A stretch of 33,527 nucleotides of DNA, from positions 1-33,527 of the forward strand of contig CAKZMO010000397.1 of NCBI GenBank assembly GCA_937128595.1, in the 5' to 3' direction. Made by a program: the position numbers and the translations under genes. Below the pieces are notes generated by a model that was given only the letters and a program-made list of their open reading frames with translations, made no database searches and was not told the origin of the DNA. Each line of letters opens with the position of its first letter. Within the stretch, counting starts at the first letter, position 1. The stretch is from an uncultured cyanobacterium (GTDB lineage Bacteria > Cyanobacteriota > Cyanobacteriia > CAKZMO01). Of the stretch, positions 24,885 to 33,460 are shown piece after piece.

Positions 24885-24937
24885 TGAAGCTTTCTGGGAA
24901 CCGCTCAAGAACTGTTAGCGGTTCCCAAAAAGCTTCA
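24885..24937. terminator. 21-bp inverted repeat after the protelomerase gene
   Basis: Arms 24885-24905 (TGAAGCTTTC then TGGGAACCGCT) and 24917-24937 pair over 21 bp with one mismatch around an 11-nt centre. The site lies between two convergent genes (stops 24723 and 24963) and is best read as a bidirectional terminator, although T-runs are weak on both sides. Its size and location next to a telomere resolvase also make it worth testing as a resolution site, but resolvase targets normally have no unpaired centre. Confidence 0.6.
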
Positions 24938-24962
24938 CTTGTAAAATGACTTTTTGACGTTG

Positions 24963-26837
24963 CTAAGAAATCACATAATTCTGTGAGGTGATTTCGCTGG
25001 CGTTGACATCCCTCAACACAGCCAACGTGACAAAATCCTGCCCTGTTCCGCTACCGTCTGCGTCAATGCGGACTTGAGTACTCGAACCAATCTGAACCCA
25101 ATCAACGTAGGCGTTGAGCTGCTGCGAAAAACTTTCTCCAGAAAATGCTGGAGTGGTAAAAATTTGCCGAAGGTCAATCAGATCCTGTTTAACGTTGAAC
25201 TTGAGAATCGTGTCTGTGCCATCTTTGAGGCTGGTATAAGTGAACATATCTCGACCCTGACCTCCGCTGAGTCGATCGTCGCCCTGTCCGCCGATAAGAA
25301 TATCGTTTCCCCCCTGACCCAACAGGCGATCGCGACCGTTTCCACCAATACACAAATCGCGATTTTTGCCGCCAATCAGTACATCATCACCTTGCCCTCC
25401 GTCCAGTCGATCTTTGCCCTTGCCGCCCCATAGCCAGTCGTCGCCGCGATTTCCCAATAGATGATCTTGACCATGCCCATTTTGCTTGGAGCCACCAAAG
25501 AGGCGATCGTTGCCCTGACCTCCCTGAATCTTGTCTGATTGTGGAGTTCCGCGTAGAACATCGGTCTCAGACATCCCTATTTTGAAAATACCTGACCGGG
25601 GTCGAGCAAATGGAATATCTCTTCGTGCAGAACCTAGCAAGTTTTCTCGGTTAAGTTCTGAACTAGGTGACACAGGATTCTCTAGACCTGAGTCAGAATC
25701 TTGAGAATCTGAACCGATTGTTGGTGAGCTAGGAGAATCTGAGTCTCCGAAATTCGCTCCTGGGCGCTCTGATTCGACTGGAGTGAGGATGCTCGGATCA
25801 GACTCTGTAGGGTTAGGCTCAACGGGATCAGGTTCTATGGGCTGAGGGTTATCTGAGTTCGATTCAGTTGGATTGGGTTCCGTAGGATTGGGGTCAACAG
25901 GTTCGGAGTTCGGAGATTCAGGGACGTTTGGCTCAGGTTCAGTCAGATCAGGAGTTGGGACGGGGTCAGAGGGTGGAGGAGTCGGATCTGAAACTGTGGT
26001 GAAGTTCCAAGTAGTTGTATTGACAAATCCTGCGAAACTGTTGCCTGCTAAATCTTTGACAGCTCCAGGTTCGATTTCAATATGGTAATCAGTTGCAAAC
26101 TCTAAATCACTGCTTGGATCGAGGGTCAAGCTACTCTCACTGATGCTGATCCGATTTGAATCTGCAATATCAAAGCTTTCTATGACGAGACCATCAGCTG
26201 TTCGCCTGAGAATGAGAGCACCTGTGCCTCGCTGAATTGATTCATCAAACTGCAGCGATAGCGCGGTATCAATCGCAATATCCGCAGAATCATCGACAGG
26301 CGTAAACGGATTAATCTGACGCAAAGTCGGTGGGGTTTCATCTCGGGTGGTGTGAACCCCGAGGCCGTTGAACGTATCTTGTGCATACCCTTCCCATTCC
26401 AAAGACGGATTGAACGGATCAGTGGCGATCGCATCGCCTGTTAAAACTGTCGCAATTCGACGTAGCGTCTTGTCTTTGGTGGCGATCGCCCCACTGCCCC
26501 ACTGTTCGCCAGGGTCGAAGCCGATTTGACCGAGTGAGTCTATGACGGTACCGCTTTTTCTCAATACGATTGCATCGTTTCCGTTGAAAAAAGTACCTCC
26601 TTCAACCTGATTTGCAACAGCTAGAATTCCGGCAACCGAGCCGTTGTCTGCAATGACATAAGAACCTTTAGCTGCAACTGTTCCGGTTAGAATGATTGTT
26701 CGAGGAGCAGTGTTGCCATTGAAATAGAACTCCAATACATAGCTTTCAGCACCCAGATCGACAGCAGCCTCTGAAGGGTTGTGTAACTCAATGGCTTTGT
26801 TGTTGCGACTGCCTTCAATATATTCGGAAATGAGCAT
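24963..26837 (-). CDS. Secreted lamin-tail / Ig-like / RTX protein
   Basis: 624-aa modular extracellular protein without an N-terminal signal peptide. Domains: lamin-tail domain ~1-155 (LISEYIEGSRNNKAIELHNP, then FNGNDAIVLRKSG); bacterial Ig-like Big_5 domain ~166-282 (DETPPTL, AGNSFAG, TWNFTTV); a Pro/Glu/Asn/Ser-rich repeat linker ~285-395; hemolysin-type calcium-binding nonapeptides ~425-530 (GGQGNDRLFGG, GGQGDDVLIGG and variants); and a C-terminal domain ~532-624 of the kind used as a type I secretion signal (DTILKFNVKQDLIDL). Export by a type I system is inferred; no such transporter is in the window. Likely role is surface or matrix structure, or adhesion. ATG 26837 is the first Met and gives the expected start of the lamin-tail fold. 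Confidence 0.87.
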   Translation of the reverse strand: MLISEYIEGSRNNKAIELHNPSEAAVDLGAESYVLEFYFNGNTAPRTIILTGTVAAKGSYVIADNGSVAGILAVANQVEGGTFFNGNDAIVLRKSGTVIDSLGQIGFDPGEQWGSGAIATKDKTLRRIATVLTGDAIATDPFNPSLEWEGYAQDTFNGLGVHTTRDETPPTLRQINPFTPVDDSADIAIDTALSLQFDESIQRGTGALILRRTADGLVIESFDIADSNRISISESSLTLDPSSDLEFATDYHIEIEPGAVKDLAGNSFAGFVNTTTWNFTTVSDPTPPPSDPVPTPDLTEPEPNVPESPNSEPVDPNPTEPNPTESNSDNPQPIEPDPVEPNPTESDPSILTPVESERPGANFGDSDSPSSPTIGSDSQDSDSGLENPVSPSSELNRENLLGSARRDIPFARPRSGIFKIGMSETDVLRGTPQSDKIQGGQGNDRLFGGSKQNGHGQDHLLGNRGDDWLWGGKGKDRLDGGQGDDVLIGGKNRDLCIGGNGRDRLLGQGGNDILIGGQGDDRLSGGQGRDMFTYTSLKDGTDTILKFNVKQDLIDLRQIFTTPAFSGESFSQQLNAYVDWVQIGSSTQVRIDADGSGTGQDFVTLAVLRDVNASEITSQNYVIS

Positions 26838-27153
26838 GTTGGTTTTAGAAAGGCACCCTGATGCCTATTCAAGTTAAATAAGTAGCACTAAAAACATTTC
26901 GGAGTAGAGAACAATTTGTCATTTTTAGAACTCTGAACATCCGAAATTAGTGACATATTATGGCTATTAATCTCAAATAGTTAACCGTAATCTTACAGTC
27001 AATTTGGATTTTTGTTCACGGAGCTGGCTGAAAGGTGGGGGAAGCAGCGGTCTACGGGGAACTATAGGAGTATGAGCCCCAAGTAGTTTGAGGACGATGC
27101 CAGTTAAGATTTTATACGGGTTAATACGTAGAACAGGCTTTTAGGAATGCAGC
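26838..27153. other. Divergent promoter region RTX/hemerythrin
   Basis: 316 nt without a supported gene, A/T-rich in its left two thirds (26870-27020). Candidate -10 hexamers are present (for example TATTAT at 26957-26962) but no convincing pair of promoter boxes. No NtcA box. Confidence 0.5.
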
Positions 27154-27579
27154 ATGCAAAAATTTGAATGGATGGAAAGTCTTAGTGTCGGTGTTCCGAC
27201 GATCGACGCACAGCACAGGGAACTCATTGCTGCTTTCAACGATCTCTCCAACGCGATTGAGCAAGGCAATGGGGCAGCTGCGGTCAAAAAGTTGATGATT
27301 TCCCTACAATATCTGATTGAATGGTACCTCGAACACGAGGAAAATTGTGCTGACAAGCACGCCTGTGCGATCGCTGAAAGACACAGGCAAGGTCAGGTTC
27401 AGCTCTCGAAAATGCTTAAGAATCTTCAAGCTCAATATTGCGCGAGTGGAGCAAGTGACGAAATTGCTCGCAGTGCCCATGCTCGGTTGGCTGACTGGTT
27501 AGTGAGTTCTGTGATGATCATTGATGCTTCAGTTGCGCCGTGTGTTCTGAAGTCAGCAACCCCTGTAGCTGTCTCTTAA
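27154..27579 (+). CDS. Hemerythrin-like protein with a depleted iron site
   Basis: 141-aa four-helix bacteriohemerythrin-like protein. The fold signature is clear: FEWMESLSVGVPTIDAQHREL (His21), then YLIEWYLEHEENC, ACAIAERHRQ and LADWLVSSVMIIDAS. Aligned to bacteriohemerythrins (pattern His...HxxxE...HxxxH...H...D), His21, Glu62, His77 and Asp124 are kept. Three ligand positions are changed: Tyr58, Gln81 and Ser119 stand where His is expected. Such a protein should not hold a normal oxygen-binding di-iron centre. It has Cys65, Cys71, Cys96 and Cys130, which may matter instead. AGGA lies about 9 nt before ATG 27154. It may have become a sensor or scaffold protein; function is unproven. Confidence 0.82.
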   Translation: MQKFEWMESLSVGVPTIDAQHRELIAAFNDLSNAIEQGNGAAAVKKLMISLQYLIEWYLEHEENCADKHACAIAERHRQGQVQLSKMLKNLQAQYCASGASDEIARSAHARLADWLVSSVMIIDASVAPCVLKSATPVAVS

Positions 27580-27821
27580 TTTCTAGCCTCTTGGACTTTG
27601 AAAGAAAAAGGTATGCATGGCTTCTAATTTATGCCTTTACGTAATTCCGCTGTGTCAGGTATAGTGAGCTTTGTGCTGTCAACGCTTTAATAATTTTGAC
27701 GGTAGAGATCGTAGAGTAAGTTAAGTCTGATCGGTTGGGTGAAGCCCTTACGATATAGAAAGTTAACCTAAACGAACACCCCCCCCATTTGAATAGTGAA
27801 TATGCAAGGCAAGAGCTAAAA

Positions 27822-27899
27822 ATGAAACTACATTCAGACTTTTGGCGGCGAGTGGTGGTGTTTAGCGAAGAGCTGCCTTGGGTTGACTCGCCCCCCTAG
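27822..27899 (+). pseudogene. Stump of a ChrR-like cupin gene
   Basis: A 25-codon frame, MKLHSDFWRRVVVFSEELPW then VDSPP and a stop, matches the N-terminus of cupin-domain proteins, which continue SPMPGVERRMLDR. The match ends exactly at SP, where the first copy of a 12-bp direct repeat begins, so the rest of the gene appears lost. AAGAG upstream could be a leftover ribosome site. Recognition is from memory of the family start, on a short segment. Confidence 0.55.
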
Positions 27900-28047
27900 A
27901 TTCCTAAGGCCAATTTTTTACTCAAAGAAAACTCTTGGAAGTCTTAACTTTTTGTTCGAACTCGTCTGAGTGCAAACCAAGGAATTGAGGAATCGAGGTT
28001 TCGAGGCTATTCTTTTTTTAAGAGAATCAGCCCTACCCTAGATTCCT
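27894..28047 (+). repeat. 12-bp direct repeats flanking a 130-bp insert
   Basis: CCCTAGATTCCT occurs at 27894-27905 and 28036-28047. Between them is a non-coding, T-rich segment with a weak dyad (GGCT-ATTCT with AGAAT-AGCC near 28008-28034). The first copy coincides with the break of the cupin stump, so the repeats may mark a target duplication of a small inserted element, or deletion endpoints. Confidence 0.6.
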
Positions 28048-28182
28048 CCTAAAGAGGATGGACTTTAAAGGCGATTTCTCTTTTCTGACAGGGTGAATAA
28101 GATCTAAAGTAACATCGATAACTTTTCAAACATCATCTAACACCTAAATCAACTTGTGTATAGGAGATTGAATCCTTTGACA

Positions 28183-28713
28183 ATGCTCTATTATACATGG
28201 ATGGATAGTCTTCTAGGAGCTCTGTTGCTCATGTCAGATGGGCGATCGCTCACTGGACTGTACTTAGATGGACAAAAATATTTCCCATCACAAACCGAGG
28301 AGTGGCAGGAGGCTGACGATATAGAAGTTCTGACACAAACGAAAACTCAACTCAGTGAGTATTTTGCTCATCAGCGTCAGGTCTTCGATCTGCCTGTAGA
28401 CCCACAAGGAACGGAGTTCCAAAAACGGGTCTGGCAAGGTCTGCAAACTATCCCGTACGGTCAAACGATATCCTATGCGGAACTCGCACATCAACTAGGA
28501 AGCCCGGACGCATCTCGTGCAGTAGGTGCAGCCAATGGGCGAAATCCAATTTCGATCGTCGTACCTTGTCACCGAGTCATCGCGGCTAATGGTAAGTTGA
28601 CAGGCTATGCTGGGGGACTAGATCGTAAGCAACGCTTGCTGAACCATGAACAAGAAAAGACTGGGGCACAAAGTGTTCAGCCTAGACAATACACGCTGCC
28701 GCTATTTGGCTGA
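28183..28713 (+). CDS. ogt: Methylated-DNA-protein-cysteine S-methyltransferase
   Basis: 176-aa suicide repair protein (EC 2.1.1.63) that moves the alkyl group from O6-alkylguanine to its own cysteine. The acceptor motif PCHRV is present (Cys129 from this start), preceded by [20 protein letters not shown], with [20 protein letters not shown] and [14 protein letters not shown]-terminal [14 protein letters not shown] is the usual Ogt ribonuclease-like start and sets ATG 28183. The frame is open to GTG 28156, but that extension is not family-like. GGAG is 17 nt upstream of the ATG, so TTG 28177 is an alternative. It is a single-domain Ogt type, without an Ada regulator domain. Confidence 0.92.
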   Translation: MLYYTWMDSLLGALLLMSDGRSLTGLYLDGQKYFPSQTEEWQEADDIEVLTQTKTQLSEYFAHQRQVFDLPVDPQGTEFQKRVWQGLQTIPYGQTISYAELAHQLGSPDASRAVGAANGRNPISIVVPCHRVIAANGKLTGYAGGLDRKQRLLNHEQEKTGAQSVQPRQYTLPLFG

Positions 28714-28737
28714 AACCCTGCGCGATCGGACTACCCA

Positions 28738-28761
28738 AAAGCAAGTGGTTTTTATTGCTTT
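28738..28761. terminator. Weak convergent hairpin between ogt and SulP
   Basis: AAAGCAA (28738-28744) pairs with TTGCTTT (28755-28761) across a T-rich loop in the 79-nt gap between convergent genes. The stem is only 7 bp, so it is a tentative terminator. Confidence 0.3.
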
Positions 28762-28792
28762 GAGGGCAGCACTGAAGAAGGTAAATCCTCTC

Positions 28793-30745
28793 CTACGGGG
28801 AAAGTTCTGAGAGTTCGAGTGCAGAAGGTTTAGACGCTTCAGCCTCCGATGGTTGCTGTTCAGACATCTGCGGTATGTCTGCTGTCGATGATTCTGAAAC
28901 TTGAGAATCAGGGGCTGATTGAATCTGGTTTCGACACCATTGCAGCGCTGTTGCCTGATCTGCAAAAAGAAGAGGCTGATTACTCATCACCTGATTCTTT
29001 TTCAACTGATCTTGATAAGCCTCTTTGACCGCACTAAACACAAGAGTACAGCCGTGCCGTTGCGCTAGTTTTGATATCTTACTCAGAGCCATCGCCGCTG
29101 ACAAGTCCAGAACCAGGACATGCTGAAAGTCTAGTAGTAGATACCGCAGAGGAGTGACGCTGGAGGGATGAAGTATGCGATCGCGCAATTGTTGACCTAG
29201 TATTCGCGCTGTTCCAAAAAACAACAGACCTTGGAGGTTTATACAGGTAAGGGGCGCGTCTTGCTGAAATTCTGAGCAGAGTTGAGAGGTGGGGGCGATC
29301 GCCTCTTTCAACTTTTCTTGCGATTCTTGTGGACGAACGTTCTCTCCCTGCTCTGATGCCTGAGTTGCTTCAGGGGATACCTCATGAGTCGGGATTAAAC
29401 GACTGCACTGGATCAGAAACTGGACAGATGCAAGCCCAAATCCGGCTCCGATTCCTGCCAAAAATCCGGCTCGATTGATGACGATCAGCGTCACCCAGAT
29501 GATGAGGTAGTCTGGAATTGGCACTTTGTCCCAGGCTTTATAGAGCCACTGCCACAACAAGTCTAACCCCAGAAATAAGAGCAGACTTCCTAAAATTGGT
29601 TTGGGAAAATAGTTGAGAAATGCAGGGCCAAGGATTAGCACTGCAAAGCATGGCAGAGTTTTAAATATGCCTGTTAAGCGATTTGCGGCTCCTAAACGAT
29701 GCACCAGTAACGTACTGGGGAGCGCCTGATTTCCCGCCATTGTGCTACCCAGCCCAGCTACAATATTTGCGAGTCCAACGGCTTTTAGCTCCCGGTTCAA
29801 GTCGAGGTCTTTTTCCACCGCAAGTTCGATGCTGCCATTGGTCAACACGAGAGACAGCAGACTGACAAACACCAGCAAGACGAGGCTGTTACTCGACTGA
29901 AGAATGGAGCCCCATTGCACGTGGGAGAAGCTTTCTAGAGTTAACGGATGCCACAGACTTCCCTTTGGAAATGGCCCTAGCAACCAGCCCTGGCTTTGGA
30001 TGATCTCTAGGGGCATTTGACCCACCCAAATTATGCCGTAGAAAACTCCGGTAGACAGCAGCAAAACTCCGGGCATCACAAGGTAGTGGTGGCTGAGTTT
30101 CGTAGCTCCTAGTAGGATGCTGGCGATCGCCAAGCCAGCCACCCACCGAGGCCACTGCTCTGGTTCTATAAACCAGTTCAGATTTTGGCAGGTGAGATCG
30201 TCCCCCGTCATTACCTTGAACGCGCCTCGAATGAGTAACAATCCAGTTCCGGCCATAAATCCGCCGACGACTGGATAGGGCAAGAAGTTCAGAGCGTTGC
30301 CCCATTTGAGCTGCCCCAACAGCCACAGGACAAATCCAGTAAGGAGCGACCCAAGAGCGATCGCTGCAACAACGGTGAGCAAGAGATCCTGATGACTGGC
30401 TGTCGCGCCCAATTGGTTAGCAATGCTTGCGGCCAAAACCGTTAGCACCACTGTCGGAGCAGCGAGTGGAGTTGCAATCATTCCTGCCAGCGAGCTGGTC
30501 AATGCCACCACAATGCTAATCAAGGCCGAGCTAAGCACGGCAATGCCGACACCAACCGTCAAATCACCCGCTAGACTGCCCGAAAAAATCAGTGCCGCAT
30601 AGGAAATCGCTCGAATCACTCCAATCATGCCTGTGATGCCGCCTGCAACCAGGCTAGCCATCAACCGTTTAGGCTGAAGTTCGGCCTGAAATGCTTGGTA
30701 GAACGGAGACTCGCTTAAGGAGAGAAAGGAAGAATTGGGGGACAT
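28793..30745 (-). CDS. SulP family anion transporter with STAS domain
   Basis: 650-aa SulP (SLC26-type) membrane transporter. Start ATG 30745 was chosen because MSPNSSFLSLSE precedes the first helix directly; the 27 codons back to 30826 look untranslated. From this start, ten to twelve hydrophobic helices run to ~445, with family segments GVIRAISYAALIFSG, NQALPSTLLVHRLGAANRLT and LDLLWQWLYKAWDKVPIPDY. A STAS domain follows (~500-610). Its usual DSS motif reads DLS, so the position phosphorylated in related anti-sigma antagonists is Leu. SulP proteins carry sulfate or bicarbonate among others; substrate here is unknown. The gene is paralogous to and 124 nt downstream of a second SulP gene, a tandem duplication. 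Confidence 0.88.
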   Translation of the reverse strand: MSPNSSFLSLSESPFYQAFQAELQPKRLMASLVAGGITGMIGVIRAISYAALIFSGSLAGDLTVGVGIAVLSSALISIVVALTSSLAGMIATPLAAPTVVLTVLAASIANQLGATASHQDLLLTVVAAIALGSLLTGFVLWLLGQLKWGNALNFLPYPVVGGFMAGTGLLLIRGAFKVMTGDDLTCQNLNWFIEPEQWPRWVAGLAIASILLGATKLSHHYLVMPGVLLLSTGVFYGIIWVGQMPLEIIQSQGWLLGPFPKGSLWHPLTLESFSHVQWGSILQSSNSLVLLVFVSLLSLVLTNGSIELAVEKDLDLNRELKAVGLANIVAGLGSTMAGNQALPSTLLVHRLGAANRLTGIFKTLPCFAVLILGPAFLNYFPKPILGSLLLFLGLDLLWQWLYKAWDKVPIPDYLIIWVTLIVINRAGFLAGIGAGFGLASVQFLIQCSRLIPTHEVSPEATQASEQGENVRPQESQEKLKEAIAPTSQLCSEFQQDAPLTCINLQGLLFFGTARILGQQLRDRILHPSSVTPLRYLLLDFQHVLVLDLSAAMALSKISKLAQRHGCTLVFSAVKEAYQDQLKKNQVMSNQPLLFADQATALQWCRNQIQSAPDSQVSESSTADIPQMSEQQPSEAEASKPSALELSELSP

Positions 30746-30869
30746 GAGAGTCGATGAAGGAAAACAGCAAACAACAGGGAAACTCTGGCAGAAGGGATAG
30801 ATAGACAAGTCGACAACCTCCTGCAAACGGAAATCAGATTAGCACTCTAGACGGTAATCGGGCATGTCT

Positions 30870-33146
30870 CTACTGCATGACTCGGAGCTGTTCCCCTCGA
30901 CGGATTAAACTCTCACAAAGAATTTCAACGATGTGACGCTGGAGCGCTTGAACGAGATCGGGAGACTCCTGCTGCATCCGGCTAAAATCTTGCTTCGAAA
31001 GGGAATACAGCGTACTAGGCGTGTCGGTGACTACAGAGGTAGACAAAGGCACCTTATCGTAAAAGCGCATTTCTCCCAGCAGTTGCCCCCGAGAGCAGCT
31101 TTGCAATCGCTTGGTGCGACCATCATCAAGATCGAGCAGCACACTGACCTGACCCGATTCAATAAAATACAGCGCCGTGCTCATTTCCCCCTGTCGAAAC
31201 ACACAATGGCCCGCTGGAAATGTATGGGAGTTGAGGTAAGTCATAAACTGAGAGGCTTGGCTAGCCGTGAGAAATGACTGAGACATTTGTTCCACAAGAG
31301 ATAGCGGAATCTCACTGCTCAGCGCAACGTTGCCAAGGATCTGCTGTTCGCACCATTCCAACCCGCGATCGATATCGGGATAAATCTGACAGCGATCGCA
31401 CGCCATATCGATGGCTTGTCCTTGCTCCAGAGCGGCTTCAAACTCAGGTAACAGATTGGTTAGCACTAACGTGAAGTCATATTTTCGCGCCAGCTTTAGA
31501 ATCTTGTTGAACGTCAAGACGGCGGACGAATCCAGACCACTCACTTGGCGAAAGTCAATCACGACATAGCGCAGAGGTTCGACTGATTCATTTGCCTCTT
31601 CGCCGTCCTGCACAGAATCAGTCGCTACAGCGCGATCGCGCACATTGTTCAACAAATAATTTGCCGTACCAAAAAACAGAAATCCCTGGAGTTCCAGGGC
31701 ATAGATCTGGCTTCCTTTTTGATGCAATAGATTTTCTTCTGCTGGACTACGCTTGACATTGCTATGGCTACCGACGCCGGAAAAGAACTGTTTCGCCACA
31801 TTCACCTGACTGTAGCGGTACATAAACAAAATCACCGTGATCACAAAGCCCACCACGATGCCCTGCAAAAACCCCACCATGTCAATCACGATCAGGGTAA
31901 TCCACACGGTTATATAGTCGCTGAGAGGCAGTTTGAAGTAAGCCTGATATAGCCATTGCCACAGCAGCGATAGACCTAAATATAAAATCAAGCTACCCAG
32001 CACGGCCTTTGGCAAGTATGACAGAAATGATGAGCCAAGAGCCAATACTGCTACAGAGGGTAAAGCTGAAATCAATCCCGTGAGTCGATAGTTAGCCCCA
32101 ATTTCGTGAACCAAGAGCGTGCTCGGCAGTGCTTGATTGCCCACCATGCCGCCGCCAAAGCCAGAGGCGAGATTGGCGAGACCGACAGCTTTCATTTCAC
32201 TGCTGAGATTGAGGTCGCGTCCCACTACCAGTTCGATGCTGCTGTTGCTGAGCAAGAGCGATAGCAGACTGATAAAGACCACCGTTAAAATGCTGGCAGA
32301 CTGATGAGCGATCGCCATCCAGTTAACCTGGGAGAGTTGAGCACCTGTAATGGGTTGCCAAAGCTGTTCTCCATCCGGAAATGGCCCCAGCAGCCACCCC
32401 GCCGTTCGAGCTTGCTCGATTGAAATATCTGCTCCCCATAGCACGACAAAAAAGCCGACCGCACAGATCAGCAGTGTTGCAGGCATTACCCAAAACTGTT
32501 TCCACATCTGAGTTGCTGTTAACAAGGCGATCGCAAACCCAGTGCCCAGTAGCCATTGCCACAACAGCGGAGGCTGAGCCAAGTCTGTAATTGTTGACCA
32601 AGTGAGAGACGTATCGGTGGCAATTTGAAAAAAGCCTTTCGTCAACAGCCACCCTGTACCCGCCATAAATCCGCCAATGACAGGAAATGGCACAAAGCGA
32701 ATACGTTCACCTTGGCGAAACACCCCTAATCCCAGCAGCAACCCTCCCGTGAGCAACGCGGTGAGGGCGATCGCCACTAACACTGTAGAGAGCAGCTCTG
32801 AAGGCTCAGCACTTGCCATCTCCTGGGCGATCGCGGTTGCCATGATGGCGAGAATGGCTGTCGGAGCTGCTAGTGGAGTTGCAATCAATCCGGGCAATGT
32901 GCTCGTGATTCCTACCAAGCCTGTGATGATAGCCGTGCTGAAGACAGTGACGCCCAAGCCTGTAGGCAGATGCACGGCTAGTGCCCCAGAGAAGACTAGA
33001 CTGCCATAGGAAATTGCCCGAATGACCCCAATCACCCCCGTAACTAACCCAGCAGAAAGGCTCGACACAATAACCTGAGGCTTCACCCAACTCTGCATTC
33101 GCTGGAACAGTAGAGCTGGAGAAGAACGGTTAATAAACAAATTCAT
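30870..33146 (-). CDS. SulP-STAS transporter fused to a cyclic-nucleotide-binding-like domain
   Basis: 758-aa SulP transporter. Membrane part ~25-445 with IGVIRAISYGSLVFSGA, NQALPSTLLVHEIGANYRLT and LSLLWQWLYQAYFKLPLSDY. STAS domain ~478-600, here with intact Asp539-Ser540-Ser541. C-terminal CNB-fold domain ~635-745: FPAGHCVFRQGE, LYFIESGQVSVLL, RGQLLGEMRFYDKVPLSTSV, LYSLSKQDF. Gly691-Glu692 of the phosphate-binding cassette is kept, but the Arg of the usual PRSA/PRTA is replaced (PLST), so cAMP binding is doubtful. The CNB fold may sense something else or mediate contacts. It is first gene of the SulP pair; AAGG about 10 nt before ATG 33146 supports the start. Substrate unknown; bicarbonate and sulfate are the natural candidates. 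Confidence 0.9.
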   Translation of the reverse strand: MNLFINRSSPALLFQRMQSWVKPQVIVSSLSAGLVTGVIGVIRAISYGSLVFSGALAVHLPTGLGVTVFSTAIITGLVGITSTLPGLIATPLAAPTAILAIMATAIAQEMASAEPSELLSTVLVAIALTALLTGGLLLGLGVFRQGERIRFVPFPVIGGFMAGTGWLLTKGFFQIATDTSLTWSTITDLAQPPLLWQWLLGTGFAIALLTATQMWKQFWVMPATLLICAVGFFVVLWGADISIEQARTAGWLLGPFPDGEQLWQPITGAQLSQVNWMAIAHQSASILTVVFISLLSLLLSNSSIELVVGRDLNLSSEMKAVGLANLASGFGGGMVGNQALPSTLLVHEIGANYRLTGLISALPSVAVLALGSSFLSYLPKAVLGSLILYLGLSLLWQWLYQAYFKLPLSDYITVWITLIVIDMVGFLQGIVVGFVITVILFMYRYSQVNVAKQFFSGVGSHSNVKRSPAEENLLHQKGSQIYALELQGFLFFGTANYLLNNVRDRAVATDSVQDGEEANESVEPLRYVVIDFRQVSGLDSSAVLTFNKILKLARKYDFTLVLTNLLPEFEAALEQGQAIDMACDRCQIYPDIDRGLEWCEQQILGNVALSSEIPLSLVEQMSQSFLTASQASQFMTYLNSHTFPAGHCVFRQGEMSTALYFIESGQVSVLLDLDDGRTKRLQSCSRGQLLGEMRFYDKVPLSTSVVTDTPSTLYSLSKQDFSRMQQESPDLVQALQRHIVEILCESLIRRGEQLRVMQ

Positions 33147-33460
33147 TGTCGATGCCTTGAGCGAAAAGGGTTTTAATGCTAGCCCGAATTGGGAGAAAAC
33201 AGTCGCAAAATTGACTTAGAGCAAGCACATGCTAATTATTCACTACCCCATCGCAGACCGGAAAAATGTAACATTACCCACAATTGAGGGGTTCAGTCAC
33301 TTGAGCGTCGGGAACTAGGCTGTCAGGTTGAACTGGGTTAAGTGCGGGCGATCGCAGCTTGGGTCGATTTTGAAAAAGCTGTCATCTTTGTAATCGATAT
33401 TTAGGATTCAGTCGAACATTCTCTTAAATTAACGCCTATCACTTAGCAATCAGGCTACCT
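33147..33460. other. Upstream region of the SulP pair
   Basis: About 310 nt with one HIP1-like site (33348-33355) and no supported gene. A promoter for the SulP genes should lie at 33150-33240, which is A/T-rich, but I see no clear boxes. Confidence 0.4.

Larger units (their letters stand above)
27580..28155. other. Long spacer between hemerythrin and ogt genes
   Basis: About 600 nt holding the cupin stump, the 12-bp direct repeats and a run of eight C at 27779-27786. No intact gene is seen. The composition looks like decayed or inserted sequence. Confidence 0.6.

Noticed and set aside
25074-25433. 119-codon frame antisense to the RTX repeats
   Set aside because: Periodic composition is the complement of the nonapeptide repeats, not an independent protein.
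25200-25560. Repeated DNA units in the RTX region considered as CRISPR or satellite
   Set aside because: They encode glycine/aspartate nonapeptides in frame and vary in sequence; no constant repeat with unique spacers.
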